Positions 33,197 to 39,703 of a DNA stretch of 50,724 nt are shown in pieces. Position 1 is the first letter of the stretch; each line of letters starts with the position of its first letter. The DNA is from Candidatus Bipolaricaulota bacterium (GTDB lineage Bacteria; Bipolaricaulota; Bipolaricaulia; RBG-16-55-9): contig JAHEOA010000062.1 in the NCBI GenBank assembly GCA_018609825.1, positions 1-50,724 of the forward strand, read 5' to 3'. The translations under genes and the position numbers were made by a program. The notes under the pieces were generated by a model. That model did no database searches, had not been told where the DNA came from, and was given only the letters and a program-made list of their open reading frames with translations.

Positions 33197-33601
33197 TTAG
33201 GACAGGGCGTTGGCGCCCGCCTCGGCCACGGCGTGATCATCCTCAACGGTGCTGCCCGAGACGCCGATGCCGCCGATGATATGGCCCTGGGCGTCGGTCA
33301 AGGGCACGCCGCCCGGAAACGTGATCAGCCCGTCGTTGGAGTGTTCGATGGCGTAGAGCGACTCGCCCGGCTGGGAGAGCTTGCCGATCTCGCCCGTGTT
33401 CATGTCGAACAGGCGCGCCGTCCGAGCTTTCTTGATGGCGATGTCGATGGAGCCCAGCCAGGCGCCGTCCATGCGCGTAAACGCCTTCAGGTTGGCGCCG
33501 ACATCGACGACGGCCACGTTCATGGCCACGCCGAGTTCCTCCGACTTGCGCAGGGCGGCCTGCAGCGCTGCCTCAGCCCGTTGGCGGGTGATGTCACTCA
33601 T
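33197..33601 (-). CDS. DUF336/GlcG-HbpS family protein
   Basis: GlcG/HbpS proteins are small flavin-fold-like or haem-binding proteins often encoded in glycolate, propanediol or stress clusters; function is diverse. This 134-residue protein has the family core: [35 protein letters not shown], then [42 protein letters not shown]. The start at 33601 lies 11 bases after AAGGAGG. It is divergent from the phhB-moaA pair. No haem ligand can be named from sequence. Confidence 0.87.
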   Translation of the reverse strand: MSDITRQRAEAALQAALRKSEELGVAMNVAVVDVGANLKAFTRMDGAWLGSIDIAIKKARTARLFDMNTGEIGKLSQPGESLYAIEHSNDGLITFPGGVPLTDAQGHIIGGIGVSGSTVEDDHAVAEAGANALS

Positions 33602-33744
33602 CTGTGATGACGCCTCCTTGTGAGATGTCAATGACGACGACCGTGGCCGGAGTGTAGACTCTCGCCATTGCGCGGATCAACCGGGCTGGCGTTGCACCGC
33701 GCCGAGCCCGACGCTACCGTGACGGCCATGCGAGGTGAGCGATC

Positions 33745-34098
33745 ATGAGCGCCCTGACCCAGGAGACGTGCGAGGCCTGTCGGGCCGACGCGCCCCAGGT
33801 GACCGACGCGGAGATCGAGCAGCTGAAGCCGCAGGTCCCCGAGTGGGACCTTCTGGAGCGCGACGACGTCCGCCAACTGGAGCGGGCGTTCAAGGTCAAG
33901 AACTTCCAACAGGCATTGGATTTCACGAACCGCGTGGGCGAACTGGCAGAGGCACAAGGCCACCATCCGGCGCTGTTGACCGAGTGGGGCCGCGTCACCG
34001 TGACGTGGTGGACGCACAAGATCGGCGGGCTTCACCGCAACGACTTCGTCATGGCCGCCAAGACCGACGAGATCTATCAGAGCGAGTTCGCCTCATGA
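33745..34098 (+). CDS. phhB: 4a-hydroxytetrahydrobiopterin dehydratase (PCD/DCoH)
   Basis: Removes water from 4a-carbinolamine pterins; in bacteria without aromatic hydroxylases it is often tied to molybdopterin biosynthesis. The 117-residue protein has the family core [35 protein letters not shown] with the catalytic His pair, preceded by a helix [18 protein letters not shown]. An N-terminal CEACRAD segment with two Cys is an unusual extra. The ribosome site GAGGTGAG precedes the ATG. The stop overlaps moaA by ATGA. That coupling supports a role in molybdenum cofactor or pterin chemistry rather than in phenylalanine hydroxylation. Confidence 0.93.
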   Translation: MSALTQETCEACRADAPQVTDAEIEQLKPQVPEWDLLERDDVRQLERAFKVKNFQQALDFTNRVGELAEAQGHHPALLTEWGRVTVTWWTHKIGGLHRNDFVMAAKTDEIYQSEFAS

Positions 34099-35105
34099 CG
34101 GTCACGGACACGCTCCAGCGACCCCTGCGCGACCTGCGCATCTCGGTCACGGATCGGTGCAACTTCCGCTGTGTGTATTGCATGCCGAAGGAGATCTTCG
34201 GCCCGGACTTCGCGTTCCTGCCGCGCGAGGAGATCCTCAGTTTCGAGGAGATCGAGCGCCTCACGCGCATCTTCGTCGACCTCGGCGTCCGTAAGCTGCG
34301 CATCACCGGCGGCGAGCCCACCGTGCGTCACGAGCTCGAGAAGCTCATCGGGATGCTGGCGGGCATCGACGGGGTCGAGGACATCGCCATGACGACCAAC
34401 GCCGTCCTGTTGCCGTTCAAGGCCGAAGACCTCAAACAGGCTGGACTGGGTCGGATCACGATCAGCCTCGACGCCATCGAGGACGACACGTTCGGCTCGG
34501 TCAACGGCGTCGGCTTCCCCGTATCGCGGGTGTTGGAGGGGATTGACGCCGCCGAATCCGTCGGGCTGAGCCCGATCAAGATCAACATGGTCGTCAAGCG
34601 CGGCATGAACGACCATCAGATTCTTCCCATGGCGGATCACTTCCGTGGTTCAGGCCACATTCTGCGGTTTATCGAGTTCATGGACGTGGGCAACACGAAC
34701 GGCTGGCGGCTGGACGACGTCGTCTCGGCCAAGGAGATCGTCCAGACCATCCACGAGCAGTGGCCCATCGAGCCGTTGGTGCCCAACTACCCGGGCGAGG
34801 TCGCCAATCGGTATCGCTACGTCGACGGCGCCGGGGAGATCGGCATCATCGGCTCGGTTACGCAGCCGTTCTGTCGGACCTGCACGCGGGCGCGGCTGAC
34901 GGCCGACGGCGAGCTGTTTACGTGCCTGTTTGGCGCGCAGGGTCGCGACATGAAGGCCCTGCTGCGGAGGGGGGCGTCCGATAAGGAGATCCAGGCCGAG
35001 TTGACGGGCGTCTGGCGCCGTCGGGGCGATCGGTATTCGGAGCTCCGCACGGAGGAGACCGCGGAACTGACGCCGAAGGCCGAAATGTCGCGTCTGGGCG
35101 GCTGA
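34095..35105 (+). CDS. moaA: GTP 3',8-cyclase MoaA
   Basis: Radical SAM enzyme for the first step of molybdenum cofactor synthesis. The 336-residue protein has the SAM cluster CNFRCVYC (Cys22, 26, 29), [13 protein letters not shown] for SAM binding, and a C-terminal second cluster motif [18 protein letters not shown]. It ends with the diagnostic GG dipeptide required for activity. The start overlaps phhB by 4 bases. It is convergent with fdhD (5 bases between stops). The downstream formate dehydrogenase-like molybdopterin enzyme (45257-47551) is the obvious local user of the cofactor. Confidence 0.97.
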   Translation: MTVTDTLQRPLRDLRISVTDRCNFRCVYCMPKEIFGPDFAFLPREEILSFEEIERLTRIFVDLGVRKLRITGGEPTVRHELEKLIGMLAGIDGVEDIAMTTNAVLLPFKAEDLKQAGLGRITISLDAIEDDTFGSVNGVGFPVSRVLEGIDAAESVGLSPIKINMVVKRGMNDHQILPMADHFRGSGHILRFIEFMDVGNTNGWRLDDVVSAKEIVQTIHEQWPIEPLVPNYPGEVANRYRYVDGAGEIGIIGSVTQPFCRTCTRARLTADGELFTCLFGAQGRDMKALLRRGASDKEIQAELTGVWRRRGDRYSELRTEETAELTPKAEMSRLGG

Positions 35106-35110
35106 GGGGG

Positions 35111-36010
35111 TCAGTCCGAGGCGATCGACTCGCCGACGTCGGCCTCGGCCCGAACGCCGCGGGCGATTCGCGCGCCGCCCGCATAGATGTTGTAGCGCCC
35201 GTTCCGCACGAAGCCGAGCAGCGTCATCCCGAACTCCCGGGCCAAGTCGACCGCCAAGCTCGACGGGGCCCCGACGGCCGCGACCATCGGAATCCCGGCC
35301 ACAAGCGCCTTCTGCATGATCTCGAAGCTCGACCGGCCGCTGACCATCAACAGATAGTCGTTCAAGGGCAGCTCGTCGGCCAGGAGCTTCTCGCCGACCA
35401 CCTTGTCGACGGCGTTGTGGCGGCCCACGTCCTCCCGGAGGCTGAGCAACGCGCCGTCGGCGTCGAACAGCCCGGCGGCGTGAATCCCGCCCGTGGCCTG
35501 GAAGACCGACTGGTCGCCGCGGAGCTGGTCGTTGAGCGAGTGGACGGTGTCCATGGACATGACGGGATGCCCCTTGGGCAGGAGGGGGCAGCGTTGGGTC
35601 TCGATGGCTTCGAGGGAGGTCTTGCCGCAGACCCCGCAACTGGAGGTCGTGTAGAAGTTGCGCTGCAACAGCTCGGGATCGAAGTGGATCCCGGCCCGCA
35701 GCTTGACCGACACGACGTTGTACGCCTGCTCGGCCTTGTCGGTGCCCATGCAGTACGTGACCTCCTCGACGTCATCCGAGGACTCGATCACGCCCTCCGT
35801 GTAGAGGAAGCCGACGGCCAGTTCGAAATCGTCGCCCGGCGTGCGCATCGTCACGGACAGGCTGTGCTCGCGCCGCTCGCCGGTCGGCCCGAGGAGATTG
35901 AGCCGAATCTCCATGGGCTCCTCGACGGCGAGCGTGTCGCGACGTCGACTCGAACGGTCCTCGCGGACCTTGCGGATCATGAACTGTGAGACGCGGCGCT
36001 GTGGCACCAT
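35111..36010 (-). CDS. fdhD: formate dehydrogenase sulfurtransferase FdhD
   Basis: Delivers sulfur to the molybdenum cofactor of formate dehydrogenase. The 299-residue protein has the Cys pair in TSSCGVCGKTS (Cys125, Cys128), the N-terminal EEPMEIRLN block, MRTPGDDFELAVGFLYTEGVI, HAAGLFDADG, REDVGRHNAVDKVVG and MVSGRSSFEIMQKAL. It is not adjacent to the molybdopterin enzyme it most likely serves, but lies in the same region. There is no strong ribosome site. The gene is convergent with moaA. Confidence 0.96.
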   Translation of the reverse strand: MVPQRRVSQFMIRKVREDRSSRRRDTLAVEEPMEIRLNLLGPTGERREHSLSVTMRTPGDDFELAVGFLYTEGVIESSDDVEEVTYCMGTDKAEQAYNVVSVKLRAGIHFDPELLQRNFYTTSSCGVCGKTSLEAIETQRCPLLPKGHPVMSMDTVHSLNDQLRGDQSVFQATGGIHAAGLFDADGALLSLREDVGRHNAVDKVVGEKLLADELPLNDYLLMVSGRSSFEIMQKALVAGIPMVAAVGAPSSLAVDLAREFGMTLLGFVRNGRYNIYAGGARIARGVRAEADVGESIASD

Positions 36011-36104
36011 GCGATCACTCGCCCTTCGCGCAGACGTTGTCCGGCATTATACGGCTCATGGCCAGTTCCACAACGCCGATGCGGCGTTGCGGCATGGCCC
36101 CGCG

Positions 36105-36470
36105 CTACACGCGGTTGAGATGGGTGTCCCGGAAGCCACTGGCGTACTTCAGGCCGTAGCCGATCAGGCGATCCAGGCCGATGTGGGCGAGCCAGATGCC
36201 GCCGATCGACACGGCCAACGGGGCCGTGGCCAAGAGCCCGGACGCCACGACGATGGCGGGCAAGGTGGTCGTATGGGCCGTGTTGTAGACGACTGCTCCC
36301 CAGCGCGGCCCGGCCGCGTAGCCGAGCATGGACAGATCGGGCGCGAGGATCAACACGACGAACAGTAGCCAGCCGTCGTATGTCAACGCATAGCCCAGCA
36401 CGCCGAGCAGAAGCAGCGCAGCCCCCTCTAACCGGAGCAGGATCGATACGGGCCCGAACGGCGTTCCCAT
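36105..36470 (-). CDS. DUF4260 family membrane protein
   Basis: A 121-residue protein with four membrane helices. The family phrases LAPDLSMLGYAAGPRWGAVVYNTAHT and LAHIGLDRLIGYGLKYASGFRDTHL are conserved across DUF4260. Its function is unknown. AAGGGGG lies 9 bases before the ATG at 36470. It is a separate minus-strand gene 94 bases upstream of fdhD; the two could be co-transcribed. Confidence 0.88.
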   Translation of the reverse strand: MGTPFGPVSILLRLEGAALLLLGVLGYALTYDGWLLFVVLILAPDLSMLGYAAGPRWGAVVYNTAHTTTLPAIVVASGLLATAPLAVSIGGIWLAHIGLDRLIGYGLKYASGFRDTHLNRV

Positions 36471-36490
36471 GGCCGAGTGCCCCCTTGTTG

Positions 36491-36502
36491 AACGTTAACG
36501 TT
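36491..36502. repeat. 12-base perfect palindrome upstream of DUF4260 gene
   Basis: AACGTTAACGTT is perfectly self-complementary and lies 20 bases before the DUF4260 start, in the divergent gap with the gene at 36637. It could be an operator for a dimeric regulator. Confidence 0.4.
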
Positions 36503-36636
36503 GCGGTCAAGATAGGCCATGGATCCTACGCCGTCCATAACCCCACTCGGCGTTGGAGCTTGGCGGCTGCACCCCCCGATAACTTGACAAACCGTGGCGC
36601 GTTCGGGCACCAACGTCCCCATTGGAGGCATGGACC

Positions 36637-37059
36637 ATGGGACTTGGCGAGGACCTGGAGGCGTTTGAGGCGGAGCTCGAAGATCGGTTGGAGACGGCCC
36701 GTTTGAAGGATCCGCAGGCGTTGTGGGCGGCGACCGTGCGCCCCTGGTGGGACCTGGCCGCGGAGGTTCTGCAGCGCCAAGGCTACGCCTGCGAGCTCAT
36801 CGAGATCGAGGCCGGCACTCGCCGAATGCGCGTCTGGAACGACGCGATCGGCTGGCCCGGTGAGGATGCCGCCGAGCTGACCTACGCGTGGGACGCGGTG
36901 CGGATCGAGATCACCCAGCGCGTGAGGAGCGCGCAGCAGCCGGTCGAGCACCATTCGGCGGTGCCCATCAGTCGGCTCACCGCGGAGAAGGTCCGCGAGC
37001 ACCTGCGCGGGTTCGTCAAAGACATCAAGGAGTACGTCGCGACGTTCCCCGAGCCCTGA
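36637..37059 (+). CDS. hypothetical protein (140 residues)
   Basis: A soluble, acidic protein (DLEAFEAELEDRLETARL at the N-terminus, then WAATVRPWWDLAAEVLQRQGYACELIEIEAG and a C-terminal helix KVREHLRGFVKDIKEYVATFP). I recognise no family. The start at 36637 has GGAGG 8 bases upstream. It is divergent from the DUF4260 gene and convergent with the DmdA-like gene, which suggests a separate small unit. Confidence 0.65.
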   Translation: MGLGEDLEAFEAELEDRLETARLKDPQALWAATVRPWWDLAAEVLQRQGYACELIEIEAGTRRMRVWNDAIGWPGEDAAELTYAWDAVRIEITQRVRSAQQPVEHHSAVPISRLTAEKVREHLRGFVKDIKEYVATFPEP

Positions 37060-37062
37060 CGC

Positions 37063-37089
37063 GTGCGCGAGCACTCGCTCGCGGGGCAC
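37063..37089. terminator. hairpin between convergent genes
   Basis: GTGC and GCGAGC pair with GCTCGC and GCAC around an ACTC loop, just after the stop codon at 37059 and 72 bases beyond the end of the DmdA-like gene. There is no T-run; a terminator role is possible only. Confidence 0.4.
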
Positions 37090-37161
37090 TTGCCCGCGGC
37101 GTTGGCGCCCACGGCCGGCCGTCAGCGTCGTCCCCGCGGCGCCTATGACCGCGGCGACGGC

Positions 37162-38499
37162 CTATTCGGCGTAGTCCTTGCCGTGGTGCATGGCGCGCTC
37201 GCGGGCGCTCGGGTTGACCGACGGCCGGAAGGGGACCTCGCTGACGAGGGCGTCCACGGGCTCGCCCGATTGTTCGGTGTACGCCTCGGGGACCTCGATG
37301 CGCAGCACCTGGCCGAGCTCGGTCAGCTCGTACGGCACGAAGCCGAGCCCGATGTTGAGCTCGAGCTCCGGCGAATACCAAGGGGACGTGACGTAGCCCA
37401 CGCGCGTCCCATCGCGATCCTGGATGAGCCAGAAGTCGTTGGCGTAGTCCATGACCGGCCGCCCGCCGAACTTGAAGCCGACCATCTTGAGCTTGAACGG
37501 ATAGTCCCCGTTGTCGATCTGCTCGCGCTGGCGTTCCAGGGCCTCCTTGCCGATGTAGTCCCGTTCCTTGCTTCGCGGGACTTGATAGGCCAGGTTGACC
37601 TGGAAGGGCGAGGTCTCGAAGTCCATGTCCTGACCCCAGGACAGAATCCCGGCGGCGATGCGGCGATGGTGCGCGGGCGCGATGACGCGCAGCCCGTACT
37701 TGGCCCCGACGCCCCGGATCGCGTACCAGACGGCCTCGGCGTTGATCGTGGCGTCGCGGGTGTAGACTTCATACCCCTTCTCGCCGCTGAAGCCGGTCTG
37801 GCTGATCAGCACCGAGGCCCCGCCGATCTCGGCCTCCATCAGGCCGTAATAAGGAACCTCGCTGATCGCCTCGCCCACGAGGTCGACCAACAGCGCCTCG
37901 GAGAGCGGCCCCTGGATCTGCAAGGGCGCGACGTCGATCTCGGCGATGTCGACGTCCCAGGCCCGGCCCAGGTTGATCCCCTGCAGCCAGAGCATCAGAT
38001 CCGAGTCCGACAGCGAGAACCAGATCTCGTCCTCGCGCGGGCGCAACAGCACGGGGTCGTTGAGGATGCCGCCCTGCTCGTTGCACAGGATCACGTACTT
38101 GCCGCGCATCGGCTGAATGTTATCGGCCCGTCGGGTAATCACGTAGTGGACGAAGGCCTCGGCGTCCGGGCCCTTGACGCGGATCTGGCGTTCCACGGCG
38201 ACGTTCCAGAGCGTGACCGAGTTGACCAGCGCGTCGTATTCGGCCATGGCGCCGCCATGTTCGGGCCGTACGTAACCGCGCGGGTGATACATGCGGTTGT
38301 AGACCGTCGCCCGCCAGGCGCCGGCCTCCACGGAGAGATGCCAGTAGGGGGATTTCCGGACGCGGGTGGACACAAGCATCTCCACGGGGGTCGGGCCGGA
38401 CTGGCGCAAGTTGATCGGCACCGTGCGATCCGACTGATCGACGCTCGGGACGTTGGGGTGGGCTCGGTACTCGGGGCTCTGTTGATCGATATCAGCCAT
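37162..38499 (-). CDS. DmdA-like glycine-cleavage T-family protein (folate-dependent demethylase homologue)
   Basis: The 445-residue protein belongs to the GcvT/DmdA superfamily, whose members transfer a methyl or methylene group to tetrahydrofolate. The pattern is closer to DMSP demethylase DmdA than to glycine-cleavage T-protein: STRVRKSPYWHLSVEAGAWRATVYNRMYHPRG, then VTLWNVAVERQIRVKGPDA, NEQGGILNDPVLLRP, EIWFSLSDSDLMLWLQGI, APLQIQGPLSEALL and SWGQDMDFETSPFQVNLAY. The substrate is not set by these motifs; DMSP, betaine and O-methyl aromatics are all used by relatives. The start has GGGAGGAG 6 bases upstream. The gene is divergent from a GntR regulator, and a near-consensus promoter lies about 310 bases upstream of the start, leaving a long leader. 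Confidence 0.86.
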   Translation of the reverse strand: MADIDQQSPEYRAHPNVPSVDQSDRTVPINLRQSGPTPVEMLVSTRVRKSPYWHLSVEAGAWRATVYNRMYHPRGYVRPEHGGAMAEYDALVNSVTLWNVAVERQIRVKGPDAEAFVHYVITRRADNIQPMRGKYVILCNEQGGILNDPVLLRPREDEIWFSLSDSDLMLWLQGINLGRAWDVDIAEIDVAPLQIQGPLSEALLVDLVGEAISEVPYYGLMEAEIGGASVLISQTGFSGEKGYEVYTRDATINAEAVWYAIRGVGAKYGLRVIAPAHHRRIAAGILSWGQDMDFETSPFQVNLAYQVPRSKERDYIGKEALERQREQIDNGDYPFKLKMVGFKFGGRPVMDYANDFWLIQDRDGTRVGYVTSPWYSPELELNIGLGFVPYELTELGQVLRIEVPEAYTEQSGEPVDALVSEVPFRPSVNPSARERAMHHGKDYAE

Positions 38500-38801
38500 C
38501 AGAGACTCCTCCCTCGTCGCGGTTTTTGTCTGAACCCAGTCATGGTGCGGTCCGGCGTCCGCTGAAGCGCGGGCGCAGGGCTGCCATCGGCTCGGGGCTC
38601 GGGCGCCCGTTGGACGACGGACCGGCGTCGGTGCGGCCTGTCGTCGGTGCCGAGGTGCCGAACTCCGGATCGCGGCGGCGGTTTCGCGTCCCCAGGGCCA
38701 TGGCAGCGCCACTCGCCAGAGCGGACCCGTATCGGGCCCGAATGAACTCGCCCAAAGCGTGCGTCTGATGCACGATATCGCGGCTGGATTGGGCTGAGAT
38801 G
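38500..38801 (-). other. predicted long 5' leader of the DmdA-like gene
   Basis: From the predicted transcript start near 38801 to the start codon at 38499 is about 300 bases with no obvious gene. A 77-codon frame on the sense strand exists in it but is Arg/Pro/Ala-rich with no ribosome site. GC-rich complementary stretches suggest secondary structure. It could hold an upstream regulatory RNA, or a second promoter nearer to the gene has been missed. Confidence 0.45.
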
Positions 38802-38807
38802 GGGGCA

Positions 38808-38836
38808 ACTATACACCGACGCCCGACCGGTGTCAA
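38808..38836 (-). promoter_or_regulatory. near-consensus promoter for the DmdA-like gene
   Basis: On the minus strand TTGACA (38836-38831) and TATAGT (38813-38808) are separated by 17 bases. One mismatch in the -10 box is the only deviation from consensus. It lies 19 bases from the divergent gntR promoter, so one regulator bound between them could control both. Confidence 0.82.
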
Positions 38837-38855
38837 GAGCTCCGATGTGGCTGGG

Positions 38856-38884
38856 TTGACAGAGTGATATTGTCATTCTATATT
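38856..38884 (+). promoter_or_regulatory. near-consensus promoter for the GntR regulator
   Basis: TTGACA (38856-38861) and TATATT (38879-38884) are separated by 17 bases, with one mismatch. The spacer contains TGACA (38857-38861) and TGTCA (38871-38875), an inverted repeat with 9-base spacing. The transcript start would be near 38891, 26 bases before the TTG start codon. Confidence 0.8.
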
Positions 38885-38892
38885 GGTCCAAT
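38882..38892. promoter_or_regulatory. candidate GntR operator over the -10 box
   Basis: ATTGG-T-CCAAT is an 11-base inverted repeat that overlaps the -10 box of the gntR promoter and the likely transcript start. FadR-type GntR proteins bind short repeats of this kind. Its position predicts autorepression. Confidence 0.5.
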
Positions 38893-38916
38893 CTTGACGG
38901 AGGGAAAGGTTGGCCC

Positions 38917-39543
38917 TTGGGCCAGAGCCACGATAAGCAGCACGTCTACGGCGAGCTGAAGCGCCGGATCGTGCTCATCGAGTACGAGCCGGGCCAGGTC
39001 CTGCGCGAGAAGGACCTCATCGACGAGTTCGGCGTCAGCCGCACGCCCATTCGCGAGGCGCTCATTCGCCTGGAGACCGAGGGGCTCGTGCGCATCATTC
39101 CCAGCAGCAGCACGATGGTCACCGAGGTCAGCTTCCAGAACCTCAAGGACGTCTTCGAGGTCCGCTCCTATCTGATCCGACTGGCCGGCGAGCTGGCCGC
39201 CTCGCGGATCACCGACGACGAGTTGGCGTCCCTGCGATCGATCGTCGACGCCATGGTTCAGGAGAGCGATCCGAAGGGCTTCATGCAGCTGGATCTACGG
39301 TTCCACGAGCAGGTCAACCGGGCGACCAAAAACGACGTGCTGGCTCACATGCTGGAGACGCTGCGCAACCAGTCGGTGCGCATCTGGGCGTTTTCCCCAG
39401 ACATGGCTGACTATTACGGCCGATTGGCCGAGGAACACGGCGCGCTGCTGGACGCGCTCGCCGAGCGCGATGCGGCGCGAAGCGCCGAGCTGTTGGAGAA
39501 GCACACGAAGCGGTTTATCGAGCACATTCGGCAACAGTTGTAG
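38917..39543 (+). CDS. GntR family (FadR/FCD-type) transcription regulator
   Basis: A 208-residue regulator: N-terminal winged helix (VYGELKRRIVLIEYEPGQVLREKDLIDEFGVSRTPIREALIRLETEGLVRIIP, about 9-65) and C-terminal all-helical FCD domain (about 75-205) with DLRFHEQVNRAT and the acidic or His residues that bind a metal and a carboxylate ligand. No ATG is present; the TTG at 38917 is chosen because AAAGG lies 7 bases upstream and the promoter fits. The ligand is unknown; a methylated osmolyte or its breakdown product is a reasonable inference from the divergent DmdA-like gene and the downstream DMGDH-like gene. Confidence 0.92.
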   Translation: MGQSHDKQHVYGELKRRIVLIEYEPGQVLREKDLIDEFGVSRTPIREALIRLETEGLVRIIPSSSTMVTEVSFQNLKDVFEVRSYLIRLAGELAASRITDDELASLRSIVDAMVQESDPKGFMQLDLRFHEQVNRATKNDVLAHMLETLRNQSVRIWAFSPDMADYYGRLAEEHGALLDALAERDAARSAELLEKHTKRFIEHIRQQL

Positions 39544-39556
39544 GACCGTCGTCAAG

Positions 39557-39573
39557 TTCAGCCAGCGGCTGAA
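39557..39573 (+). terminator. short stem-loop after the GntR gene
   Basis: TTCAGCC and GGCTGAA form a 7-base stem with an AGC loop 13 bases after the stop codon. There is no T-run. A weak terminator or transcript-end structure is possible. Confidence 0.3.
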
Positions 39574-39616
39574 AGGGCCGGAGGAACGCGAAACGGGAAC
39601 GGTTATCTCAACTGGA

Positions 39617-39680
39617 GCGTAAGTCATCTTACCGAATGCTGGATCGTGCTTGCGGTATTCAGGTGGAGAGGGACTTACGC
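39617..39680. repeat. 9-base inverted repeat flanking the DMGDH-like gene leader
   Basis: GCGTAAGTC (39617-39625) and GACTTACGC (39672-39680) are perfect reverse complements 46 bases apart, ending 11 bases before the ribosome site of the oxidase gene. They could be paired operators or close a hairpin in the leader. Confidence 0.5.
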
Positions 39681-39703
39681 CAATACGCCAAAGGAGGGAA
39701 TGC

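Noticed and set aside
38540..38836. A 98-codon minus-strand frame in the DmdA-like leader
   Set aside because: Arg/Pro/Ala-rich, no ribosome site, and part of it lies upstream of the predicted transcript start. It is more likely an artefact of GC-rich DNA.
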